A stretch of 7,678 nucleotides of DNA, from the NCBI GenBank assembly GCA_913031655.1, contig CAJWFY010000068.1:1-7678 (forward strand), written 5' to 3'. A program made the translations under genes and the position numbers. This DNA is from an uncultured Flavobacteriaceae bacterium. Its GTDB lineage: Bacteria; Bacteroidota; Bacteroidia; Flavobacteriales; Flavobacteriaceae. Of the stretch, positions 1-6,750 are shown piece after piece (positions within the stretch are counted from its first letter, which is position 1; each line of letters starts with the position of its first letter). Below the pieces are notes generated by a model that was given only the letters and a program-made list of their open reading frames with translations, was not told where the DNA came from and made no database searches.

Positions 1-577
1 AATATTTGATTAGACTAAGTGTCGTTACCTTGTCAGCAATCCAAAGCATTGTAGTGGTTATATCTCCAATTGGAGACCAAGCTCCACCCGCATTAGCTGC
101 AATGATTATTAAACCTGCATACCATAATTTTAATTGTCTATCAGTAACTAGCTTTTGAAGAATAGTAATAAGTACAATAGTAGCTGTTAGATTGTCAATA
201 ATTGCAGATAAGAAAAAGGAAAGAAAGCCAAAAATCCATAATAACGTGACTTTACTTCTTGATTTAATTAATTTCTTAATTCCAGAAAATCCTCTAAAAA
301 AATCTATGATTTCAACAATAGTCATAGCTCCAAGTAAAAATATTAGAATCTCCGCTGTTTTACCTAAATGATGTAATAATATTTCATCAATATGCGTTGG
401 CTCTAATCTTAATTCTTCTAAATTAATATCAAAAACTGGCAAATGATTTAAAGCAATAACTGCCCACAAAATTCCCATCATTCCTAAAGCAGGAATAAGT
501 TTATCAATTTTGATTGAATGCTCTACCGTAATTAATAAATAACCTGTGACAAATATTGCAATAAGTATAATTTCCAT
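1..577 (-). CDS. nhaD: Na+/H+ antiporter NhaD, N-terminal part (cut by left window edge)
   Basis: Inner-membrane antiporter that expels Na+ (or Li+) in exchange for protons, for sodium and pH homeostasis. Translating the minus strand from the ATG at 577-575 gives 192 uninterrupted codons to the window edge, so the C-terminal half or more is missing. Visible hydrophobic segments lie at about residues 3-18, 28-48, 76-92, 111-127, 130-140 and 152-162. Two conserved patches identify the family: AIIDNLTATIVL (125-136), with the Asp-Asn-Leu-Thr motif of ion-transporter-superfamily proteins, and NAGGAWSPIGDITTTMLW (162-179), which I recognise as NhaD-typical. The start is the only plausible one: reading upstream in frame, a stop appears with no intervening ATG. 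There is no clear Shine-Dalgarno sequence, as is common in Bacteroidota. The gene is divergent from gltB. A related arsenite/citrate-type permease is the only real alternative, and the second motif argues against it. Confidence 0.92.
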   Translation of the reverse strand, partial: MEIILIAIFVTGYLLITVEHSIKIDKLIPALGMMGILWAVIALNHLPVFDINLEELRLEPTHIDEILLHHLGKTAEILIFLLGAMTIVEIIDFFRGFSGIKKLIKSRSKVTLLWIFGFLSFFLSAIIDNLTATIVLITILQKLVTDRQLKLWYAGLIIIAANAGGAWSPIGDITTTMLWIADKVTTLSLIKY

Positions 578-739
578 TCTTAAAATTTTAGAACAGTAAA
601 CATATTAAAAAAAAAAGAAATTATAATTATGTTATTGTTATTAAAACATTACAAAAATGAGAAATAGTTAATATTCACTCTTTATTTTGTTAAGTCAATA
701 TTAATTAACGATTTAACATCAAAATTCTTTTAGAAAGGC
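578..739. promoter_or_regulatory. Divergent intergenic region with promoters for nhaD and gltBD
   Basis: These 162 bp separate the divergent starts of nhaD and gltB, so at least one promoter per direction is inferred here. The region is extremely AT-rich and includes an A10 run at 607-616. For nhaD, the minus strand shows TTTG (655-652), then 22 nt, then TAATTATA (629-622). This is a loose match to the Bacteroidota -33 TTTG / -7 TAnnTTTG arrangement, with spacing a little long and a poor -7 element. For gltB, TTATTTTG (682-689) resembles a -7 element with no convincing -33 partner. Four GTTAA/TTAAC pentamers lie at 667-671, 689-693, 705-709 and 713-717. I see no hairpin terminator, riboswitch or tRNA. 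The existence of promoters is well supported by gene orientation; the individual elements are guesses. Confidence 0.5.
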
Positions 740-3700
740 ATGATATTATTTAAATTTAATGATATTAAAAGTTTAAGTATGCTACCTAAAAAACAAGGAT
801 TATATTCTCCAGAGTTCGAACACGATAATTGTGGCGCTGGATTCATCTGTAGTTTAAAAGGTAAAAAGACTAATGATATAATTTTTAAAGCATTAAATAT
901 TTTAACATGCTTAGAACATCGTGGAGCAGTTAGTTCAGATGGTAAAACAGGTGATGGAGCAGGTATTTTAATAGAAATCCCTCATGATTTTTTTAAAAAA
1001 CAATGTGACTTTACATTGCCTTTACCTTATGAGTATGCTGTTGGAATGGTTTTTCTCCCTAATAAAAAAAATCAACTTAACTATTGCGTTGATATTTTTG
1101 AAAAAGAAATTAAAAAACAAGGTCTATTAGTTTTGGGGTGGAGAGAAGTCCCTCTTAATTCAAAAGTTGTTGGTAGAATTGCCGCAAAAACACAGCCAAC
1201 TATTAAACAAGTTTTTATAGGTAAAAACAATCAAGAATTATCAGATACTGAATTTAATACTAAATTATTTGTAGCAAGAAAAATAGCGGAAAATACTATT
1301 TACAATATAGATTTTTCACAAAAAAACTATTTTTATTTCTCTAGTCTTCATAATAGAACATTAATTTACAAAGGATTACTTATTCCTGAGGATATTGATA
1401 AATTCTTTTTAGACTTATCAAATCCTGAACTAGTTACTAGGCTAGCTTTAGTGCACCAAAGATTTTCAACTAACACTTTTCCAACCTGGGATTTAGCTCA
1501 ACCATTTAGGTATATGTGTCATAATGGAGAAATCAACACTCTAAAAGGTAATTATAGTAGAATGAATGCCAGAGAAGAGCTTTTAAAAAGTGATTTTATA
1601 GGAGATGATTTAAAAAAAATATTTCCAACTATTTTAAAAGGTAAGTCAGATTCAGCCTCTATGGATATGGTTGTTGAACTGCTACTTACTACCGGAAGAA
1701 GCTTGCCAGAAGTAATGATGATGATGGTTCCTGAAGCTTGGGAAAAGCATAAATCTATGTCTGACCAAAAGAAAGCTTTTTATGAATTTAATTCGTGCAT
1801 CATGGAACCATGGGATGGTCCAGCTTCAATCCCCTTTACAGATGGAAAATATATCGGCGCTCTATTGGATAGAAATGGATTAAGACCGTCCAGATATAGC
1901 GTTACAAAAGATGGTTATGTCATCATGTCATCAGAAACTGGAGTTGTAGATATCGAACCTAGTAACATTGAAAAGCATGGCAGATTAGAACCAGGTAAGA
2001 TGTTTTTAGTTGACATGAATAAAGGCAGAATCATTGAAGATGAAGAAATAAAAAATGAAATAGTTTCAAAATACCCTTATAGAAAGTGGCTAAACGAAAA
2101 TACTCTTCCTTTGAAACTAGTTCCTTACACTGGTAACAAAACTGCAAAAGAAAAATTAGATTTTGAAACTAGACTTAGAGTTTTTGGATATACTGAAGAA
2201 GATTTAAAAACAATCATATTGCCAATGTGTATTTCTGGTAAAGAAGCTATGGGTTCTATGGGTTCAGACACCCCACTTGCTGTTTTATCTAAAAAACCTC
2301 AGTTATTGTTTAATTATTTTAAACAATTATTTGCCCAAGTCACCAACCCTCCTTTGGACGGAATAAGAGAAGAAATAGTTACTGATACAAGTTTAGGGCT
2401 TGGAAGTGATTACAATCTTTATGACATTGTTCCTGAGCATTCAAAAAAATTGAAAATTGAAAATCCAATAATTTCTAATGAAGATTTAGATAAAATAAAA
2501 TTTATTAAAAACTCCAATTTCAAAAGCTCATCAATAAGTGCTTTATATGAATTAAAGAAAGGTCATAATGGTATTGAAGAAGCTCTTCAGAAAATGGTAA
2601 ATGAAGTGATTAGCTATGTTAATGAAGGAAGTAATATTATAATTATTAGTGACAGGGGTGTCAATGAAAAGATGGCTGCAATTCCTATACTTTTAGCTTG
2701 CTCAACTATTCATCACTTTTTAATTAAACTTAAAAAAAGATCAAAGTTTGGTATTGTTATAGAATCCTCTGAACCTAGAGAACCTCATCATTTTTCAATG
2801 TTATTTGGATATGGAGCTAGTGCGATTAACCCCTATTTAGTTAATGAAATTATTCAGCATCATCATCATCAAGGTTTCTTTAAAGAGCAATCACTCAAAT
2901 TATCAATCGAAAAGTATAATAAAGCTATTGCTAATGGAATTCTCAAAGTAATGAATAAAATCGGAATTTCTACTTTACATTCCTATCGTGGCGCTCAAAT
3001 ATTTGAAGCACTTGGTTTAAGAGAAAGTTTTACAAAAAAATATTTTAGTAATACCCCCAGCAGAATCCAAGGGGTTGGTTTATATGCTATTGAAAAGGAA
3101 TTATCCATTCGACATAAAAAAGCTTTTGAAAAACAAAATTCGTTCACAAGTCTTGAAATTGGAGGTAATTATAGATGGAGAAGAAATGGTGAAGCTCATA
3201 TGCTAAACCCTTCTACTATTTCTAAACTCCAACAATCAGTTCGCGAAAACAAATATGAAACGTATAAAGTTTATTCTGATTTAATCAATAAACAAAATGA
3301 ACAACTCATGACTTTAAGAGGAATGTTCAAGTTTGTTGATATAGATCCTATACCAATTGAAGAAGTAGAGCCATGGAATGAAATTGTAAAAAGATTTAAG
3401 ACCGGGGCTATGTCTTATGGCTCAATTAGTAAAGAAGCCCATGAGAATTTAGCTATTGCCATGAATAGAATTGGAGGAAAGAGCAATTCTGGAGAAGGCG
3501 GAGAAGATCCGGTTAGATTTAAAAAAGAAGTAAATGGAGATTGGAAAAATAGTGCGATTAAACAAGTAGCTTCCGGAAGATTTGGAGTTAGCTCACATTA
3601 CCTTTCAAATGCAAAAGAAATTCAAATTAAAATGGCACAAGGTGCTAAACCTGGTGAAGGAGGACAATTACCTGGAGCCAAGGTAAATCCTTTAATTGCT

Positions 3701-5284
3701 AAAGTAAGAAATTCTACTCCCTATGTGGGTTTAATCTCTCCACCTCCTCATCATGATATTTATTCAATTGAAGATTTATCTCAACTAATCTATGACTTAA
3801 AAAATGCAAATAGAGAAGCTAGAATTAATGTTAAGCTAGTTTCTGAAGTTGGAGTTGGAACGATTGCTGCTGGTGTTGCTAAAGCTAAAGCAGACGTTAT
3901 ATTAATTTCTGGTTTTGACGGAGGGACCGGGGCATCACCTCTAACTTCACTAAAACATGCTGGACTACCTTGGGAACTCGGTATCGCTGAAGCTCAGCAG
4001 ACTTTAGTTATGAATGATTTAAGAGGGAGAATAGTTTTAGAATGTGACGGACAATTAAAGACGGGAAGAGATGTTGCAATTGCTTGTCTTTTGGGAGCTG
4101 AAGAGTTTGGTTTTTCAACAGCACCACTCGTTGCATCAGGATGTATTATGATGAGAGCATGTCATTTAAATACATGCCCTGTTGGAATAGCTACTCAAGA
4201 TCCAGAATTAAGAAAAAACTTTAAAGGAAAACCAGAACATGTAATTAATTTTATGCACTTTGTTGCTGAAGAACTAAGAGCAATAATGGCTGAACTTGGT
4301 TTTAGAACAATAGATGAGATGATAGGTCAGAGTCAAAAAATAAATATGAACGAAGCTCTTGAACATTATAAAACAAAACATATTGATTTATCAAATATTT
4401 TATACAAACCAGTTTTAGAAAAAAATGTGTCATTAAAAAATAATTCTAAACAAGATCATAAATTAGAAAATGTTTTAGATTTTAAAATCCTCAACAACTC
4501 CAAAGAAGCTATTAAAAATAATACTAAAATAAATTTATCATATAAAATAAAAAATACAGATAGAAGTGTTGGCGCAATTTTAAGCAATGAAATATCAAAA
4601 ATTCATGGAAACAAAGGGCTTGAGAAGGATTCAATTAATATAGATTTTCAAGGGGTTGCTGGACAAAGTTTTGGTGCATTTAGTGCTAAAGGACTAACTC
4701 TAACAGTCACAGGGAATACAAACGATTACTTTGGAAAGGGACTTTCAGGTGCAAAAATAATTGTAAAAATTCCCTTAGAATCTACTTTTAAATCACATAA
4801 AAATGTAATTACTGGAAATGTCGCTCTCTACGGAGCCACATCAGGAGAAGCTTATATCAATGGAATAGCTGGCGAAAGGTTTTGTGTCAGAAATTCGGGG
4901 GCAACTGCTGTAGTTGAGGGAATTGGTGACCATGGCTGTGAATACATGACAGGAGGAATAGCTCTAATTTTAGGAGATATTGGAAGGAATTTCGCTGCTG
5001 GAATGAGTGGAGGAACTGCATATATATATAAAGGAGGGGGTAATTTTGATGAAAGAAATTTCAATATGGAAATGATTGAACTTGAGGATTTAAATTCTCA
5101 TGACTTAAATTTAATTAAAAAATTAGTTCAAAATCATTTAGATTATACATCCAGTGAGCTAGCAAAAGACTTGATTTTAAACTGGGATATAGAATCAAAT
5201 AACTTTGTTAAAATAATGCCGACAGAATATAAATTAGCTTTAGAGAAAATGGCAAAAGAAAAAGAACTTGAAATTATTAATTAA
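740..5284 (+). CDS. gltB: Glutamate synthase (NADPH), large (alpha) subunit GltB
   Basis: Makes glutamate from glutamine plus 2-oxoglutarate in the cytoplasm, as a complex with GltD. At 1514 codons it has the usual full length. The class II amidotransferase domain (about 31-440) begins at Cys31 in DNCGAGF, the expected catalytic N-terminal Cys after propeptide removal. It carries HQRFSTNTFP (239-248), HNGEIN (261-266) and DRNGLRP (377-383). The central domain includes NPPLDG (536-541) and ISDRG (636-640). The FMN/synthase domain has GAMSYGS (889-895), GGKSNSGEGGEDP (912-924), KPGEGGQLPG (970-979) and GFDGGTGASP (1058-1067). The 3Fe-4S ligands are Cys1135, Cys1141 and Cys1146 (C-x5-C-x4-C). 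The C-terminal GXGXG beta-helix spans about 1300-1435. An in-frame TAG at 731-733 makes ATG 740 the earliest start. AGAAAGG (732-738) is only 1 nt from it, too close for a normal ribosome site, and Met14 (ATG 779) gives a start nearer the family norm. Numbering is from 740. The gene is 5 bp from gltD in one operon; the pairing with gltD argues against a ferredoxin-dependent form. Confidence 0.98.
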   Translation: MILFKFNDIKSLSMLPKKQGLYSPEFEHDNCGAGFICSLKGKKTNDIIFKALNILTCLEHRGAVSSDGKTGDGAGILIEIPHDFFKKQCDFTLPLPYEYAVGMVFLPNKKNQLNYCVDIFEKEIKKQGLLVLGWREVPLNSKVVGRIAAKTQPTIKQVFIGKNNQELSDTEFNTKLFVARKIAENTIYNIDFSQKNYFYFSSLHNRTLIYKGLLIPEDIDKFFLDLSNPELVTRLALVHQRFSTNTFPTWDLAQPFRYMCHNGEINTLKGNYSRMNAREELLKSDFIGDDLKKIFPTILKGKSDSASMDMVVELLLTTGRSLPEVMMMMVPEAWEKHKSMSDQKKAFYEFNSCIMEPWDGPASIPFTDGKYIGALLDRNGLRPSRYSVTKDGYVIMSSETGVVDIEPSNIEKHGRLEPGKMFLVDMNKGRIIEDEEIKNEIVSKYPYRKWLNENTLPLKLVPYTGNKTAKEKLDFETRLRVFGYTEEDLKTIILPMCISGKEAMGSMGSDTPLAVLSKKPQLLFNYFKQLFAQVTNPPLDGIREEIVTDTSLGLGSDYNLYDIVPEHSKKLKIENPIISNEDLDKIKFIKNSNFKSSSISALYELKKGHNGIEEALQKMVNEVISYVNEGSNIIIISDRGVNEKMAAIPILLACSTIHHFLIKLKKRSKFGIVIESSEPREPHHFSMLFGYGASAINPYLVNEIIQHHHHQGFFKEQSLKLSIEKYNKAIANGILKVMNKIGISTLHSYRGAQIFEALGLRESFTKKYFSNTPSRIQGVGLYAIEKELSIRHKKAFEKQNSFTSLEIGGNYRWRRNGEAHMLNPSTISKLQQSVRENKYETYKVYSDLINKQNEQLMTLRGMFKFVDIDPIPIEEVEPWNEIVKRFKTGAMSYGSISKEAHENLAIAMNRIGGKSNSGEGGEDPVRFKKEVNGDWKNSAIKQVASGRFGVSSHYLSNAKEIQIKMAQGAKPGEGGQLPGAKVNPLIAKVRNSTPYVGLISPPPHHDIYSIEDLSQLIYDLKNANREARINVKLVSEVGVGTIAAGVAKAKADVILISGFDGGTGASPLTSLKHAGLPWELGIAEAQQTLVMNDLRGRIVLECDGQLKTGRDVAIACLLGAEEFGFSTAPLVASGCIMMRACHLNTCPVGIATQDPELRKNFKGKPEHVINFMHFVAEELRAIMAELGFRTIDEMIGQSQKINMNEALEHYKTKHIDLSNILYKPVLEKNVSLKNNSKQDHKLENVLDFKILNNSKEAIKNNTKINLSYKIKNTDRSVGAILSNEISKIHGNKGLEKDSINIDFQGVAGQSFGAFSAKGLTLTVTGNTNDYFGKGLSGAKIIVKIPLESTFKSHKNVITGNVALYGATSGEAYINGIAGERFCVRNSGATAVVEGIGDHGCEYMTGGIALILGDIGRNFAAGMSGGTAYIYKGGGNFDERNFNMEMIELEDLNSHDLNLIKKLVQNHLDYTSSELAKDLILNWDIESNNFVKIMPTEYKLALEKMAKEKELEIIN

Positions 5285-5289
5285 CTAGA

Positions 5290-6750
5290 ATGGGGAAATT
5301 AAAGGGGTTTATTGAGTTTGAAAGAGTCGAGGAAGGTTATATTCCTGTTAAAAAAAGAGTAAAAAACTATAAAGAATTCACTGTCAAACCATCAGAAACA
5401 AAACTCAAAGAACAAGGAGGAAGGTGTATGGACTGCGGAGTGCCTTTTTGCCACAGTGGTTGCCCATTAGGAAACTTAATTCCAGATTTTAATGATGCCG
5501 TTTACAACAATCAATGGGAAAAAGCATTAAACATCTTACATTCAACTAATAATTTTCCTGAGTTTACAGGAAGACTTTGCCCCGCTCCATGTGAAGCATC
5601 ATGCGTTCTTGGAATAATCAACCCTCCTGTTTCAATTGAAATGATAGAAAAATACATTATTGAGCGAGGTTTTAAAGAAGGCTGGATTAAAGCTAACTTA
5701 CCTTTGGAAAGAACAGGGAAAAAAATTGCAGTTATTGGATCTGGTCCAGCTGGATTAGCAGCAGCTCAACAACTAAATAAAGCAGGACATTCTATTGATG
5801 TTTTTGAAAGAGATTCAAAAATAGGTGGACTTTTAAGGTATGGTATTCCTGATTTTAAATTGGAAAAAAACATAATCGATAGAAGATTAGAAGTTCTGAT
5901 TAATGAAGGAATAAATTTCAAAACAAATACTGAAGTTGGAAGAAATTTTCCTGTTGATGATTTAAAAGCTTATGATGCTGTTGTTTTATGTGGAGGCGCA
6001 ACTATAAAAAGGTCTCTGCCAATAAAAGGATCAGAACTAAAAGGAGTCAAACAAGCAATGAATTTTCTAAAACTTCAAAATCAAGTTGTTGATGGAATTT
6101 CCAAAACTCAAAAAGAGTTTAATGCTAAAGATAAAAATGTTATAGTAATTGGTGGAGGTGACACTGGTTCTGATTGTATTGGAACATCTAATCGTCAAGA
6201 GGCTAAATCTGTTACAAATTTTGAAATTATGCCTAAGCCTTTGACCATCAGATCTGAGGATAATCCATGGCCATATTGGCCTTTTAAATTAAAAACATCT
6301 AGTTCTCATGAAGAAGGGATACATAGAGAATGGAGTATTTTAACAAAAGAATTTATTGGAGATGAAAAAGGAAATGTTAAAGCTCTAAAAACTGTAGAAG
6401 TTCAATGGATTAAAAAAGAAGGTGAAAGATCTCAACTAAAAGAAAAAGATGGTTCAGAAAAATTATGGCCTTGTGACTTAGCTTTATTAGCATTAGGGTT
6501 TAATGGACATGAACCAGATTTAATTGATCAATTAAATGTTGAAACAGATGATAATAATCAGTTAATATGCAACAACTATCAGACAAGTGTCCCAAATATA
6601 TTTTCAGCTGGAGACATGAGAAGAGGGCAATCTTTAATTGTTTGGGCAATTTCTGAGGGAAGAGAAGCAGCAGTTCAAATTGATAAATATTTAATGGGTT
6701 ACTCTAAGCTAGAATCTAAAGAAAAAGGAGACCTTATATCAGTTAATTAA
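5290..6750 (+). CDS. gltD: Glutamate synthase (NADPH), small (beta) subunit GltD
   Basis: Electron-input subunit of GOGAT: it oxidises NADPH at FAD and passes electrons through iron-sulfur clusters to GltB. Its 486 residues match the family length. The N-terminal cysteine-rich region has Cys46, Cys49, Cys54 and Cys58 (RCMDCGVPFCHSGCP), followed by Cys97, Cys101 and Cys105 (CPAPCEASC), the pattern known to bind two 4Fe-4S clusters. The FAD-binding Rossmann motif is GSGPAGLAAA (150-159). The second nucleotide-binding motif, for NADPH, is IGGGDTGSDC (287-296). The C-terminal FAD contact is FSAGDMRRGQSL (438-449). The ATG lies 5 bp after the gltB stop with no Shine-Dalgarno sequence, so translation may be coupled to gltB. 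Its TAA overlaps the 3' end of the convergent porin gene by 8 bp. The fold is shared with the pyrimidine dehydrogenase N-terminal region and related reductases, but the gltB partner settles the assignment. Confidence 0.98.
   Translation: MGKLKGFIEFERVEEGYIPVKKRVKNYKEFTVKPSETKLKEQGGRCMDCGVPFCHSGCPLGNLIPDFNDAVYNNQWEKALNILHSTNNFPEFTGRLCPAPCEASCVLGIINPPVSIEMIEKYIIERGFKEGWIKANLPLERTGKKIAVIGSGPAGLAAAQQLNKAGHSIDVFERDSKIGGLLRYGIPDFKLEKNIIDRRLEVLINEGINFKTNTEVGRNFPVDDLKAYDAVVLCGGATIKRSLPIKGSELKGVKQAMNFLKLQNQVVDGISKTQKEFNAKDKNVIVIGGGDTGSDCIGTSNRQEAKSVTNFEIMPKPLTIRSEDNPWPYWPFKLKTSSSHEEGIHREWSILTKEFIGDEKGNVKALKTVEVQWIKKEGERSQLKEKDGSEKLWPCDLALLALGFNGHEPDLIDQLNVETDDNNQLICNNYQTSVPNIFSAGDMRRGQSLIVWAISEGREAAVQIDKYLMGYSKLESKEKGDLISVN
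6743..6750. other. Palindromic tail-to-tail overlap giving the stop codons of gltD and the porin gene
   Basis: The 8-bp palindrome TTAATTAA contains the gltD stop (TAA, 6748-6750) and, on the other strand, the porin stop (TAA, 6745-6743). The two convergent genes therefore overlap by 8 bp with no intergenic space. I see no GC-rich hairpin followed by a T-run for either gene near this junction, so each transcript must end inside, and antisense to, the opposing gene or by a factor-dependent mechanism. The overlap is read directly; the consequence for transcripts is inferred. Confidence 0.9.

Noticed and set aside
607..616. A10 run as an intrinsic terminator T-tract or phase-variation tract
   Set aside because: No GC-rich stem precedes it on either strand, and it lies outside any coding frame. 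It is more likely part of AT-rich promoter or leader DNA.
629..667. Plus-strand 12-codon Leu-rich mini-frame (MLLLLKHYKNEK) upstream of gltB as a leader peptide
   Set aside because: It ends 72 bp before the gltB start, has no ribosome site, and no attenuator-like alternative hairpins follow it. It is expected by chance in AT-rich DNA.
4852..5064. Minus-strand 70-codon open frame inside gltB
   Set aside because: It lies antisense to the conserved GXGXG beta-helix of GltB. Its Pro/Ile-rich product simply mirrors the Gly-rich repeats on the coding strand, and it has no ribosome site or recognisable domain.
5285..5289. Separate promoter or regulatory element between gltB and gltD
   Set aside because: The gap is only 5 bp and the upstream bases are the conserved end of gltB; co-transcription is the simplest reading.
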